DNA of 64,000 nucleotides, from NCBI RefSeq assembly GCF_006965445.1, contig NZ_CP041356.1, positions 2,480,001 through 2,544,000 of the forward strand, written 5' to 3'. The DNA is from Lactococcus protaetiae (GTDB taxonomy: Bacteria; Bacillota; Bacilli; Lactobacillales; Streptococcaceae). A program made the translations under genes and the position numbers. Below are positions 41,429 through 51,151 of the stretch, piece by piece. How positions within the stretch are numbered: the first letter of the stretch is position 1; each line of letters starts with the position of its first letter. The notes below the pieces were generated by a model that saw only the letters and a list, made by a program, of their open reading frames with translations, was not told the DNA's origin and did not search any database.

Positions 41429-42716
41429 TATCTTTTCTACTCAAACGACGCATAGGAAATTCTTGCGTAGATTCTTCATCTTCCAATATTTCATTGTCTT
41501 CATCTTTTGTTTTTGAGTGCAATACTTCTTCTCTGTAACTTGAATTTCCAATAAACTTCATCGTTTTTAAGACTGGCTGACGGTTCTCGCCTAATATTCC
41601 TACCAGTTCTATAAAAATTTCTAAACCGAACAAACAAGCGACAACGAGGAAAATACCACCGATTCGACTTGAAACTTGCAAAATCAATGAAATGAATGCA
41701 AAAATTGCTGCAATAGCATAGATAACAAGCACAGCGCCACGATGAGTAAAACCAAGTGCCATTAAACGATGATGAAGATGTCGCTTATCTGCTGTTGCGA
41801 TAGATTGACGATTCAGTTTTCTACGAATCATTGCAACGATGGTATCCGTTAGAGGAACTCCTAAGATTAACAGAGGAGTCAACACTGCAACGGCTGTTGC
41901 ATTTTTTAAACCTTGCAATGAGGCAACAGATATCATAAATCCTAAAAACAACGCCCCAGTATCTCCTAAATAGATGATTGCTGGGTGATAGTTATAAGGG
42001 AAAAAACCCATAATTGCCGCAACGATAGTAAAAATCGTTATTGGTAAGAATACATTTGGGCTCGGCAGGAAGAAATAAGAAACAATCCCCATCGTTGTCA
42101 ATGATATTACTGATACCCCACTAGCTAACCCATCCAACCCGTCAATGAGATTGATAGCATTAGTAATTGCTAGAATCCAAAAGACAGTAAATATATAGGA
42201 AAGCCATGCTGGAAAGCTTAAAAATGGACCACCAAACGGTATTTTGATATTATCAAAACGTGCATGAGTAAAAAACCAGATAAAACTCGCAGCAATAATG
42301 AGTCCTAACAGTTTCATTTTTGGTGAAATTTCTTTGATATCATCAATCAACCCAGTGAGTACAACAATACCACCCGCAACCACAAAGGGCCAAATATAGT
42401 CAAAATAACTCTCTAAACGTGGAGGACCAGCATTGGGCGTAAGAGGTTGAACATTTCCAACATAAGGAGGTTGACTATGAACAATGTGAGGCAAGATGAG
42501 CAACGTTGCAACTGCAAAAGCGATAAAGATGGCCAGACCTCCAGCAGAAGGCATTGGTTTTTTATTGATTCGCCGTTCATTAGGTTTATCCACTGCACCA
42601 ATCATACGAGAAACAAAGGTCATGATTGGCGTCAGAATAACGGATATGCCAAAAGTCATCATAACGGTAATCAAAAACTTCAACGCAAAAGGTATTTCTT
42701 TTAAAGTATCAACCAT
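41421..42716 (-). CDS. tagO: Undecaprenyl-phosphate glycosyl-1-phosphate transferase (TagO/WecA family)
   Basis: A 431-residue polytopic enzyme that transfers GlcNAc-1-phosphate to undecaprenyl phosphate, the first step of wall teichoic acid or wall polysaccharide synthesis. The family motifs are DDIKEISPK, NAINLIDGLDGLA (catalytic Asp residues), YLGDTGALFLGF and the HLHHRL uridine-binding loop. About eleven helices and an acidic C-terminal tail. The ATG is 2 nt after the mecA stop with no own ribosome site, so its translation depends on mecA. Confidence 0.92.
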   Translation of the reverse strand: MVDTLKEIPFALKFLITVMMTFGISVILTPIMTFVSRMIGAVDKPNERRINKKPMPSAGGLAIFIAFAVATLLILPHIVHSQPPYVGNVQPLTPNAGPPRLESYFDYIWPFVVAGGIVVLTGLIDDIKEISPKMKLLGLIIAASFIWFFTHARFDNIKIPFGGPFLSFPAWLSYIFTVFWILAITNAINLIDGLDGLASGVSVISLTTMGIVSYFFLPSPNVFLPITIFTIVAAIMGFFPYNYHPAIIYLGDTGALFLGFMISVASLQGLKNATAVAVLTPLLILGVPLTDTIVAMIRRKLNRQSIATADKRHLHHRLMALGFTHRGAVLVIYAIAAIFAFISLILQVSSRIGGIFLVVACLFGLEIFIELVGILGENRQPVLKTMKFIGNSSYREEVLHSKTKDEDNEILEDEESTQEFPMRRLSRKDKK

Positions 42717-42718
42717 AT

Positions 42719-43420
42719 TTAGATTTTTCTAAGAACATCTAGGGCACGTGTAGAAATCAGACATTCTCCATACTCCTGCAAAAATTCTCGGCTAATTTTA
42801 CTCGCTTCGCCGTATTCCATCATTCTGGCACGTGTGCTTTCAACATGCATTTTCCCTTTAGATTTTTGATTATCTAAAACAACGAGGTAGAAATCACCAT
42901 CATAACTATAAAATTCTGATTCTTCATCAGCAAATTTGACATTTTTGATTCCTGTCAATACTGACAACATATCATCATAACGAATAGAGTAGTAAATGAA
43001 ATCTGGATCTTGTTCCACTTCATCTTTTTTTGCTCCTGGAAGACCCAACCCAGGATTAAAATCGGTGATTCCTCGCTCTTTTGCCATATTTGCTCCAATT
43101 TCATTGAGCTTATCATAGAAGCCAGTCATCAACTCTTCAAATTCTTCTGGGTCATCAGGAATTTCTCCACCCTCACCCAAAAGTGCCTCTTCATGAACAA
43201 TCATATGAACCCCTTGTGGAAAAGGTTGAATTTGGAATGTAAGCATTCCAACATTTCCAAAACGATTTTCTAATCCCAATTCATCAACTAACTCATAGAA
43301 AAATTGCTCAATAACCTCTTGATTACCAAAAAAGTCGGACAGTTTAATATCATAATCTGTTAAATCGTCAAAGGACAGGGTAATTTTTATTGTATTTTCA
43401 TTTATATCTTCAAATTTCAT
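42719..43420 (-). CDS. mecA: Adaptor protein MecA
   Basis: Adaptor of the ClpC/ClpP protease, which in Firmicutes delivers ComK or ComX-type competence regulators and other proteins for degradation. The 233-residue protein has an N-terminal substrate domain (KFEDINENTIKITLSFDDLTDYDIKLSDF), an acidic linker and a C-terminal ClpC-binding domain (YSFDGDFYL-like SYDGDFYLVVLD). The presence of comEA and comEC in the same window fits with competence control. Confidence 0.92.
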   Translation of the reverse strand: MKFEDINENTIKITLSFDDLTDYDIKLSDFFGNQEVIEQFFYELVDELGLENRFGNVGMLTFQIQPFPQGVHMIVHEEALLGEGGEIPDDPEEFEELMTGFYDKLNEIGANMAKERGITDFNPGLGLPGAKKDEVEQDPDFIYYSIRYDDMLSVLTGIKNVKFADEESEFYSYDGDFYLVVLDNQKSKGKMHVESTRARMMEYGEASKISREFLQEYGECLISTRALDVLRKI

Positions 43421-43572
43421 TTGTATTCACGTGCAAGCCTAATATTATCTACCTCTAAGCGTTTTAAAAGTAGAAATCTCTTGTGCTCAATAGCCTAGCT
43501 TTTCTTCTGCATACACAAGGTCGTCTATTTACAGTTTATCAACAAATGGGTTAATTAAACTAGCCTAATCTC

Positions 43573-43632
43573 TCAAAGGTGAGAAATTGGCGGCCTGCTT
43601 TCCTTTCTATCTAGCATTTTATACTCGTTCAT
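43573..43632 (-). CDS. Possible 19-residue leader peptide upstream of mecA
   Basis: ATG at 43632 with TTTAGGAGAG 8 nt upstream, encoding MNEYKMLDRKESRPPISHL and then TGA. It lies about 150 nt before mecA on the same strand. The ribosome site is good but nothing else supports it, so it may be chance. Confidence 0.3.
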   Translation of the reverse strand: MNEYKMLDRKESRPPISHL

Positions 43633-43682
43633 CTCTAATCTCTCCTAAAAATCTATAAGATGAACCGTAAACAGACTGCTTT

Positions 43683-43739
43683 TGCGCATGAATGAAAAAA
43701 GAATTACTTTTCTTATTCATAATTTTGACGCCATGCGCA
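43683..43739. repeat. Long imperfect hairpin upstream of mecA
   Basis: The ends TGCGCATG / CATGCGCA pair exactly, and the inner ATGAA / TTCAT and AGAA / TTCT segments extend the pairing. No T-run follows. Nothing identical was seen elsewhere in the window. Confidence 0.55.
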
Positions 43740-43972
43740 GAGAATTATTTACGTCGATCTCTTCTCTCCATCACTTTATGGGAATAACCACTCACGCTTT
43801 GGCGTTTAGGGGCAAATTGTGCCACTCTAGAGGGGCAGGCAGTGCGGAGATAGAGTTGTGAAGATAACGCAAACAAAATTTAACTTTCAAGCAGAACACT
43901 TAGGAGTTAAACAGTCTTACTTTCTATTTCTTTTCAATTTCTTATTAACTATTATACCACAGACCAGAAAAA

Positions 43973-43992
43973 AAACAGCACAAGGGCTGTTT
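43973..43992 (-). terminator. Terminator of the amino-acid ABC operon
   Basis: AAACAGC / GCTGTTT with a 6-nt loop and eight T downstream on the minus strand, about 75 nt after the ATPase stop. Confidence 0.75.
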
Positions 43993-44066
43993 ATCACCAT
44001 TTTGTATTTGATTGTTTCATTTTTATTTGTATAAAATTGAATTTTATTTTTGACAAAGCAGCGTGA

Positions 44067-44801
44067 TCAAAGCACTTTAGCGAGGAAATCTTGTGTTCTT
44101 TTTTCTTTTGGAGAATCAAAGACTTCTGTTGGAGCGCCTTGTTCAACGATAACACCGTCAGCCATAAATAGCACTCGGTCAGCAACATTCTTTGCAAATC
44201 CCATTTCATGTGTAACAACAACCATTGTCATCCCTTCTTTAGCAAGCTCCTGCATAACAGATAAGACTTCCCCAACCATCTCAGGATCAAGCGCAGATGT
44301 AGGTTCATCAAAAAGCATAACATCCGGATTCATTGCAAGCGCTCTAGCAATAGCAACACGCTGCTGTTGTCCTCCTGATAGGGATTGAGGATAGGCAGAT
44401 TCTTTATCTGATAAATCAACACGCTCAAGTAGTTCTTTTGCTTTAACTGTTGCTTCTTCTTTGGTCATTCGCCCTGTTTTTATAGGTGCTAATGTGAGAT
44501 TATCAAGCACAGTCATGTTTGGAAAAAGGTTAAATTGTTGAAAGACCATTCCCATTTTCTCACGGTGTTTGAAAACATCAACCGACTTATCAGCAATGTT
44601 TGTCCCTTCAAAATAGACCTCACCCTTGGTTGGTTTTTCAAGAAGGTTCATTGTTCGTAAAAATGTTGACTTCCCTGAACCAGACGGTCCAATCATGACA
44701 ACGACTTCTCCTTTTTTTATCTGGATATCAAGTCCTTTGAGTACTTCATTTTTACCAAAATATTTATGCAAATTTTTGATTTCGATTAAATATTCACTCA
44801 T
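44067..44801 (-). CDS. Polar amino-acid ABC transporter ATP-binding protein
   Basis: A 244-residue ATPase similar to GlnQ. Walker A is GPSGSGKST, the signature [15 protein letters not shown], Walker [15 protein letters not shown] and the switch His lies in VTHEM. It shares its start base with the permease stop (coupling). The specificity is not visible; it may carry basic or acidic amino acids, or the transporter may use a binding protein encoded elsewhere. Confidence 0.93.
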   Translation of the reverse strand: MSEYLIEIKNLHKYFGKNEVLKGLDIQIKKGEVVVMIGPSGSGKSTFLRTMNLLEKPTKGEVYFEGTNIADKSVDVFKHREKMGMVFQQFNLFPNMTVLDNLTLAPIKTGRMTKEEATVKAKELLERVDLSDKESAYPQSLSGGQQQRVAIARALAMNPDVMLFDEPTSALDPEMVGEVLSVMQELAKEGMTMVVVTHEMGFAKNVADRVLFMADGVIVEQGAPTEVFDSPKEKRTQDFLAKVL

Positions 44802-45487
44802 TATTTGGCATATCCTTTCCCAAGTTTTTTCTCAAATATAGCAAGTAAACGACTTACAACAAAAGTTGTGACAAAGTAGTATAAAGCGACAAAAAGCATT
44901 GGTGAAATGGTTTGGTACGTCAAATTTGCAACGGTTTGAGCGCCATTGAAAACTTCCATCACCCCAATTGTATAAAGAAGAGAACTATCTTTAATGATTG
45001 TCACAAATTCATTGCCGATTGCTGGTAAAATATTGCGAATCGCTTGTGGTAAAATAACCGTCGTCATTGCTTGTGTTGGACGAATACCTAATGAGTACGC
45101 TGCTTCACGTTGACCTGCAGGAACGGCTTCAATACCAGCCCGAACAATTTCCGCCATATATGCTCCTGAATTCAAGGAAATGACGATAATACCTGGAACC
45201 AAACGACCAAGATCTTGTTGCAAAATTCCTACCTGAAAAGTTGGTAATGAAATACTTCCCATCATTGCAAAACCAAGCATAATCTGCACCAACATCGGTG
45301 TACCACGAAAAATTTCGATGTAAATGTTTGTCAACCAACGTAGTGGTGCAAATTTAGAAAGCTTACCTAGTGCAACAATAATTCCTAAAAGTGTTCCCAT
45401 CGCTACTACAAAAGCAGAAATCAGGATAGTAACAATCATCCCATCATTAAAATATGGGAGATATTTTGGCAAAAAGTCAAAACTCAT
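44801..45487 (-). CDS. Polar amino-acid ABC transporter permease
   Basis: A 228-residue permease of the His/Glu/Gln/Arg family with five helices. The EAA loop reads [21 protein letters not shown], and [11 protein letters not shown] and [15 protein letters not shown] are typical. It has no fused binding domain, unlike GlnP, and no substrate-binding protein gene lies next to it. Upstream it is bounded by a copy of the mosaic repeat. Confidence 0.92.
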   Translation of the reverse strand: MSFDFLPKYLPYFNDGMIVTILISAFVVAMGTLLGIIVALGKLSKFAPLRWLTNIYIEIFRGTPMLVQIMLGFAMMGSISLPTFQVGILQQDLGRLVPGIIVISLNSGAYMAEIVRAGIEAVPAGQREAAYSLGIRPTQAMTTVILPQAIRNILPAIGNEFVTIIKDSSLLYTIGVMEVFNGAQTVANLTYQTISPMLFVALYYFVTTFVVSRLLAIFEKKLGKGYAK

Positions 45488-45544
45488 TTTTTCTCTTTTC
45501 TATTGAATATGTTTTATCGCTCTCTTGTTCATTGCTATTTAAAG

Positions 45545-45700
45545 ATGAACTCAGATACACTGCCTTTTGCTCTTGCTACTTTAGCAGCTAAGCAAACGGA
45601 CAGGGCGAAGTTGCGTAGACCGTTCGCAGAACGGCTAGCACCGTAGCGAGCATCGACAGCGCAGCGAAGTGACTTTTAAACCTACGCTTTAAAAGTCAAA
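45545..45700. repeat. Mosaic palindromic repeat, inverted core
   Basis: Contains the core in inverted orientation: GAAGTTGCGTAGACC, then GTTCGCAGAAC, GGCTAGCACCGTAGCGAGCA and CGACAGCGCAGCGAAG. A ...GCTACTTTAGCAGC module lies at 45575-45590. The outer terminus is not recognised on either side. Confidence 0.65.
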
Positions 45701-45774
45701 CAGTATTAGAATAGAATAATTATAATATAAATAGTATAAAAATACAACTATTTATGAATAATAATCAAAAAAAA

Positions 45775-45796
45775 TTACTGACAGTCTGTCAGTAAA
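45775..45796 (-). terminator. Terminator of the lipid kinase gene, formed by two CTGTCAG words
   Basis: TTACTGACAG-A-CTGTCAGTAA-type stem on the minus strand followed by eight T. Confidence 0.85.
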
Positions 45797-46718
45797 TAAT
45801 TTTACGCTTTTCAGTGCTGATAAAGAGTTCGTCATTTGCTGACAAATGGTAAATTTCTCCATCAATCTGCACAGGCTCTTCTTCTTTGAGCACAACTGCA
45901 AAATTTGTTTTAATTTTATGCATAAATAGCGGATGCTCAAGATGAGTCCCCTTGAGCACTCGTGGAACTAATGAAAAAGTTCGTACCAAATGGTGTTTAT
46001 CATATTCGACAAGATGAATTTCCTGATTCAGATTTGATGCTTTTGGCGAAATTTTTACTCCGCCACCAAAATAAGGATGCTTTGTAAAAGTCATCAAAAA
46101 AGCGTTATCCGTTCTCATAATTTCGTCAAATTTACTGACAGAATCTTGGTCAGTGCTGACAGACATGGAAAATGGTTTTTTGGTAATTAAAACGTGTAAA
46201 ACAGTCAAAATATAAGATAAACTTCCAAGTTTTAACTTGTTAAGCAATGTTTTCACTTTACTTTTATTAGCTGATTTGACAATAGTTGCATCAAGTCCAA
46301 TTCCGATATTATTTAAAGCATAGCCATTTAAACCTCTTGAACGATATCGCATAATATATATTTCATGAATGTTCTGCGACCGTGCAGCTTCAAATGCTTC
46401 AATTGGATTTAAACTCAATTTTAAACTTCGAGCGAAATCATTGCCAGAACCAGCTGGAATATAACCAAATGCCTCATCTGCTGGCAACTCATTGATTACT
46501 AACGAAATAGTGCCATCACCACCGATAATAATCAGTTGGTCGCCTCGTTTTTTTTCATCCAATATTTGTTTGACGAGCGAAGCCTCTTGCCCCATTTTTT
46601 CAGTCGCAAATAATTTATATTCAATCGTATTTTTTTCCAAGTAGGGAAGCAAAATTTCCAAAGTCCGTGCGCCTTTACCCGCACCAGAATTTGGATTTGC
46701 AAGGAGATAATAAGTCAT
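45789..46718 (-). CDS. Diacylglycerol/lipid kinase (YegS/DagK family)
   Basis: A 309-residue lipid kinase, probably phosphorylating diacylglycerol for phospholipid and lipoteichoic-acid recycling. The catalytic domain shows NPNSGAGKG, GGDGTISLVINEL and IPAGSGNDFARSL, followed by the beta-sandwich domain with PYFGGGVKISPKA and VQIDGEIY. The ATG at 46718 lacks a ribosome site, and TAAAAT ends 6 nt upstream, so it may be leaderless. CTGACAG words at 46135 and 46156 encode a Ser/Val/Asp loop. Confidence 0.9.
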   Translation of the reverse strand: MTYYLLANPNSGAGKGARTLEILLPYLEKNTIEYKLFATEKMGQEASLVKQILDEKKRGDQLIIIGGDGTISLVINELPADEAFGYIPAGSGNDFARSLKLSLNPIEAFEAARSQNIHEIYIMRYRSRGLNGYALNNIGIGLDATIVKSANKSKVKTLLNKLKLGSLSYILTVLHVLITKKPFSMSVSTDQDSVSKFDEIMRTDNAFLMTFTKHPYFGGGVKISPKASNLNQEIHLVEYDKHHLVRTFSLVPRVLKGTHLEHPLFMHKIKTNFAVVLKEEEPVQIDGEIYHLSANDELFISTEKRKIIY

Positions 46719-46724
46719 AGAATC

Positions 46725-46754
46725 ATTTTACCAAAAATGACAAAATTCTGTCAG
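46725..46754 (-). promoter_or_regulatory. Leaderless promoter of the lipid kinase gene
   Basis: CTGACA (46749-46754), 18 bp, TAAAAT (46725-46730), then 6 nt to the ATG. The -35 box is part of a CTGTCAG word (46748-46754). Confidence 0.6.
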
Positions 46755-46792
46755 TATGACAGCATAAATTTCACAAAAAAATTACTGACAAA

Positions 46793-47135
46793 ATGAAGTC
46801 AAGACTAATTTCGAAGCTTGCCATTCCGACTAGGTGTTTTTACCTTTTGCTCTTACTGCTTTAGCAGTTAGCTTCGCATGACCATAGGACATTTGTCCGT
46901 TTGCTTAGCTGCTAAAGCAGTAAGAGCAAAAGGCATTGGCTGTAAGGCACTAAAGTGCCGATGAACATTTGTCCTCTATCTCTAGTCACTAAAGTGACAA
47001 GAATAGAGGCAACGCCAAATGGCAATCAAACGGACAGCGTGTAGACCGTTCGCAGAACGGCGTGCGAAGCACGTAGCAAGCGAGGATGGACAGCGGAGCC
47101 GTAAGGCGGAGATAGTACGCACTTGCTTTGATAAA
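46793..47135. repeat. Mosaic palindromic repeat, inverted orientation
   Basis: Starts with the inverted right terminus ATGAAGTCAAGACT (46793-46806) and ends with GTACGCACTTGCTTTGATAAA (about 47115-47135). Modules include GCTGC-TAAA-GCAG, GGCAC-TAAA-GTGCC (46946-46959), GTCAC-TAAA-GTGAC near 46986, CCGTTC-GCA-GAACGG and CGTGC-GAA-GCACG. It is one of the copies with both ends. Confidence 0.78.
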
Positions 47136-47157
47136 TTTAGCTTCTGTCAGTAACCAA

Positions 47158-47187
47158 AAAATCCTGTCAGTATACTGACAGGATTTT
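47158..47187 (-). terminator. Terminator of rpoBC, built on the CTGTCAG palindrome
   Basis: A perfect palindrome of 30 bp centred on CTGTCAGTATACTGACAG, with A- and T-runs as arms, about 105 nt downstream of the rpoC stop. Confidence 0.85.
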
Positions 47188-47292
47188 CTATCCACCAATT
47201 TCACATTTTTTATTCTATGAAACTGATTTTAACTTAACGGAGGTAGAAATTCTAAAGCTTTTACAACAACAGGACCTGATGCAATAATCGCT

Positions 47293-50200
47293 TTAATTTT
47301 CAACCGTTTCAGTTTCTTCTTTTTTCACTTCAGGCGCATTGGTCAAATCTGACAATGGCTCGATATTACGATAGCGGAACATACCAGTACCAGCAGGAAT
47401 AATCTTACCGATAATAACATTTTCCTTCAAGCCGAGCAAGTGATCTTCCTTACCACGAATCGCAGCATCAGTAAGTACCCGTGTTGTTTCTTGGAATGAT
47501 GCCGCTGACAAGAATGAATTAGTTTCAAGAGAAGCCTTAGTAATTCCCATCAATACAGGACGACCAGTAGCAGGTGTTTCTCCATTTAAAAGTGCTTGTT
47601 CATTCAATGCTTCAAAATCAGAGATATCCATCAAAGTACCTGGCAAGATGTCAGTTGAACCATTGTCCATGATACGGACTTTACGGAGCATTTGACGAAC
47701 CATTACCTCAATGTGCTTATCACCAATTTCAACCCCTTGTGAACGGTAAGTTTTTTGCACTTCGCCAAGCAGATAAGTTTCAACAGATAGAGCATCGCGC
47801 ACTTGCAACAAATGTTTTGGCTCAATAGAACCTTGAATCAACGGTGCACCACGGTGAATAAATTCACCTTCTTCAACCATCAGGACATCCGCCATACCTA
47901 CGGTGTAACTACGAGTATCTGTTTGACCTTTAACCGTAATTTCACGTGTACGAGTCGCTGCATCTTCAACAATAGAGTCAACCGTACCAGTAACTTCGGT
48001 AATGAGCGCTTCCCCTTTAGGATTACGTGCTTCAAAAATTTCTTGAACACGAGGCAAACCTTGAGTAATATCTGAGCTAGATGCAACACCACCCGTGTGG
48101 AATGTACGCATTGTCAACTGAGTACCAGGTTCACCGATAGATTGAGCAGCGATTGTACCAACTGCTTCACCAACTTCAACGGCATCACCAGTGGCTAAGT
48201 TAATACCATAGCAATGTTTACATACACCATGAGGAGTTTTACATGTAAATACTGAACGAATCGTTACTTCTTTAACCCCAGCATCAACAATTTGACGCGC
48301 TACATCTTCAGAAATCAAAGTATCATCTGCAATAATCAACTCACCCGTTTCTGGATGGAAAACTGACTTGCGTGTGTAACGACCCACCAAACGTTCAAAG
48401 AGCGGCTCAACCATTTCTTTACCAGTAGCGATATCAGAAATAACAAGTCCACGGTCAGTGCCACAGTCATCCTCACGAATAATAACATCTTGCGCAACAT
48501 CAACCAAACGACGAGTAAGATAACCTGAGTCGGCAGTCTTAAGCGCCGTATCAGTCATCCCTTTACGCGCACCGTGAGTTGAGAAGAACATTTCCAAAAC
48601 AGACAAACCTTCACGGAAGTTTGAAATGATTGGCAATTCCATGATTTTACCATTAGGTGCAGCCATCAAACCACGCATACCAGCAAGTTGTGAGAAGTTT
48701 GAGATATTACCACGGGCACCAGAGTCCATCATCATAACGATTGGGTTAGACAAGTCTTGACCTTCAATCAGACGACGTTCAAGTTCTTCTTTAGCTTCAC
48801 GCCAAACACCAGTAACAGCATTATAACGTTCATCATCAGTAATCAAACCACGACGGAATTGTTTAGTGATTTGTTCTACACGTTTATGAGCAGCTTCAAT
48901 AATTTCATGCTTATCTTCAACAACAGGAATATCTGCAACCCCCACGGTCAAACCAGCCAAAGTAGATTGATGATAACCAAGGTCTTTCAGACGGTCAAGG
49001 TATTCAGAAGTCGCTGTTGTCCGATAACGTTTGAAGACTTCAGCGATAATTTTACCAAGATAACCTTTTTTGAAAGGTCTAGTTGGTTCAAGTCCTGCAA
49101 TGACTTCTTTGATATCTTGACCATGTTCCATGAAGAATCGGTCATCTGTAGTCCCTGTCAGATTTGCTTCTGTTGGCTCATTTAGGTAAGGCATCCCTTC
49201 TGGAATGATTGAATTGAAAATGACTTTACCAACAGTAGTAATCAAGATTTTATCTTGATGATTTGGTGTCCAAGGTTTATTGATTGATTTTGTAGCAATA
49301 CCAATACGTGTATGTAAATGCACGTACCCATTACGCATTGCAATTTCAACTTCTTCAGGCGTTGAGAAAATCATTCCTTCACCTTCACGACCTTTTTCTT
49401 CCATCGTGAGGTAATAGTTACCAAGAACCATATCTTGAGAAGGGGTAACAACAGGTTTACCATCTTTAGGATTCAAAATATGTTCAGCAGCAAGCATCAA
49501 AAGACGCGCTTCAGCTTGTGCTTCTTCAGACAATGGCAAGTGAATAGCCATTTGGTCACCATCGAAGTCCGCATTATATGCTTCACAAGCAAGAGGATGC
49601 AAACGAATTGCTTTACCATCAATTAATACAGGTTCAAATGCTTGGATTCCCAAACGGTGGAGCGTAGGTGCTCGGTTAAGAAGGACAGGATGTTCTTTAA
49701 CTACAGTTTCAAGCACATCCCAAACATCTGAATCTTGACGTTCCACTTTACGTTTAGCCGCACGAATATTTGCAGCCAACTCACGTTTCACGAGTTCAGA
49801 CATAACAAATGGTTTGAACAATTCAATTGCCATTTCGCGTGGCACACCGCATTGATACATTTTCAAAGTCGGACCAACAGCAATAACCGAACGTCCAGAA
49901 TAGTCAACACGTTTACCAAGCAAGTTTTGACGGAAACGACCTTGTTTACCTTTAAGCATATGGCTTAGTGATTTCAAAGGACGATTACCAGCACCAGTGA
50001 TTGGGCGGCCACGGCGACCATTATCAATCAATGTGTCGACCGCTTCCTGCAACATCCGTTTTTCATTTTGCACGATAATATTTGGTGCATTAAGTTCCAT
50101 CAAACGTTTCAAACGATTGTTACGATTAATCACACGACGATAAAGGTCATTCAAATCAGAAGTCGCAAAACGTCCACCATCAAGTTGCACCATAGGACGC

Positions 50201-50916
50201 AAATCCGGTGGAATAACCGGTAACACATTCAATACCATCCAAGAAAGTGCATTTCCTGATTTCTTGAAAGCTGTCAAAACATCCAAACGACGAATAATTT
50301 TCACACGACGTTGACCAGATACTGCTTTAAGTTCTTCTTTAAGTTCTGCAACCTCTTTATCAATGTCAACATCATTGAGCAAATCTTGGATTGCTTCTGC
50401 ACCCATTTTTGCAACAAATGAACCGAATCCATTTTTAAGAAGTTGTTCACGATATTCCCGCTCAGTCAAAAGTTGTTTTTTCTCAAGGTCAGTTTCTTTA
50501 GGATCAATAACAACATAACTTGCAAAATAAATGACTTCTTCAAGTGCACGAGGACTCATATCAAGTGCAAGACCCATACGTGACGGAATACCTTTGAAAT
50601 ACCAAATATGTGAAATTGGAGCAGCAAGCTCAATATGTCCCATACGTTCGCGGCGTGCTTTTGCTGTTGTTACTTGAACACCACAAAGTTCACAAACTTG
50701 GTTTTTATAGAAAACACCTTTGAGTTTCCCACAAGCACATTCCCAGTCCTTTTGCGGACCGAAAATACGTTCATCAAAAAGCCCTTCACGTTCTGGTTTT
50801 TGTGTACGATAGTTGATTGTTTCTGGTTTTTTAACTTCACCAAATGACCAGTAACGAATTTTTTGTGGAGATGCGATACCAATTCGCATGCTCTCAAATT
50901 TATTTACATCGACCAA
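47293..50916 (-). CDS. rpoC: RNA polymerase subunit beta'
   Basis: Largest RNA polymerase subunit. I chose the TTG at 50916 ([27 protein letters not shown] follows), with GTGGAG 6 nt upstream. This gives 1207 residues, the lactococcal length; the longer frame to 50979 adds an N-terminus unlike the family. The zinc-binding Cys set starts CACGKLKG...CELCG, the catalytic [14 protein letters not shown] is intact, and the second zinc site [13 protein letters not shown] is present. Co-transcribed with rpoB. Confidence 0.97.
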   Translation of the reverse strand: MVDVNKFESMRIGIASPQKIRYWSFGEVKKPETINYRTQKPEREGLFDERIFGPQKDWECACGKLKGVFYKNQVCELCGVQVTTAKARRERMGHIELAAPISHIWYFKGIPSRMGLALDMSPRALEEVIYFASYVVIDPKETDLEKKQLLTEREYREQLLKNGFGSFVAKMGAEAIQDLLNDVDIDKEVAELKEELKAVSGQRRVKIIRRLDVLTAFKKSGNALSWMVLNVLPVIPPDLRPMVQLDGGRFATSDLNDLYRRVINRNNRLKRLMELNAPNIIVQNEKRMLQEAVDTLIDNGRRGRPITGAGNRPLKSLSHMLKGKQGRFRQNLLGKRVDYSGRSVIAVGPTLKMYQCGVPREMAIELFKPFVMSELVKRELAANIRAAKRKVERQDSDVWDVLETVVKEHPVLLNRAPTLHRLGIQAFEPVLIDGKAIRLHPLACEAYNADFDGDQMAIHLPLSEEAQAEARLLMLAAEHILNPKDGKPVVTPSQDMVLGNYYLTMEEKGREGEGMIFSTPEEVEIAMRNGYVHLHTRIGIATKSINKPWTPNHQDKILITTVGKVIFNSIIPEGMPYLNEPTEANLTGTTDDRFFMEHGQDIKEVIAGLEPTRPFKKGYLGKIIAEVFKRYRTTATSEYLDRLKDLGYHQSTLAGLTVGVADIPVVEDKHEIIEAAHKRVEQITKQFRRGLITDDERYNAVTGVWREAKEELERRLIEGQDLSNPIVMMMDSGARGNISNFSQLAGMRGLMAAPNGKIMELPIISNFREGLSVLEMFFSTHGARKGMTDTALKTADSGYLTRRLVDVAQDVIIREDDCGTDRGLVISDIATGKEMVEPLFERLVGRYTRKSVFHPETGELIIADDTLISEDVARQIVDAGVKEVTIRSVFTCKTPHGVCKHCYGINLATGDAVEVGEAVGTIAAQSIGEPGTQLTMRTFHTGGVASSSDITQGLPRVQEIFEARNPKGEALITEVTGTVDSIVEDAATRTREITVKGQTDTRSYTVGMADVLMVEEGEFIHRGAPLIQGSIEPKHLLQVRDALSVETYLLGEVQKTYRSQGVEIGDKHIEVMVRQMLRKVRIMDNGSTDILPGTLMDISDFEALNEQALLNGETPATGRPVLMGITKASLETNSFLSAASFQETTRVLTDAAIRGKEDHLLGLKENVIIGKIIPAGTGMFRYRNIEPLSDLTNAPEVKKEETETVEN

Positions 50917-51067
50917 TTTTTTCTCCACTTCTAGTAAATTTAACGCTGTTTTGATTTTAAGAATTTCTGACATCGACATTGCCTACTAAAAATTCTCATT
51001 TTCAAAATTTTCTCATCTTTTTGTCAACAAAACTGTTGATGACTTATCTAAATACTGTTCATTTTTA

Positions 51068-51110
51068 ATACTATTTCACTTCTAAAAGAGTTTTAGAAGT
51101 GAAATAGTAT
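51068..51110. repeat. Perfect 20-bp hairpin between rpoB and rpoC
   Basis: ATACTATTTCACTTCTAAAA pairs with its exact complement across a GAG loop. On the coding strand it is followed by TTAAAAATG, not a T-run, so it is not a normal terminator. It may be an RNase III site, a small inserted element, or a structure that tunes rpoC expression. Confidence 0.8.
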
Positions 51111-51151
51111 CATTAGTTCATCCATTAAATTTATGGGCAAACCAGTATTAA

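Larger units (their letters stand above)
43421..44066. other. Long region upstream of mecA, no large gene
   Basis: A 646-bp gap. It holds a possible leader peptide (43573-43632), a long hairpin (43683-43739), degenerate fragments of the mosaic repeat (GCGGAGATAGAG near 43848) and the terminator of the amino-acid ABC operon (43973-43992). Confidence 0.6.

Noticed and set aside
48757-49185. A 142-codon plus-strand frame inside rpoC
   Set aside because: Antisense shadow of conserved rpoC sequence, with no promoter or ribosome site.
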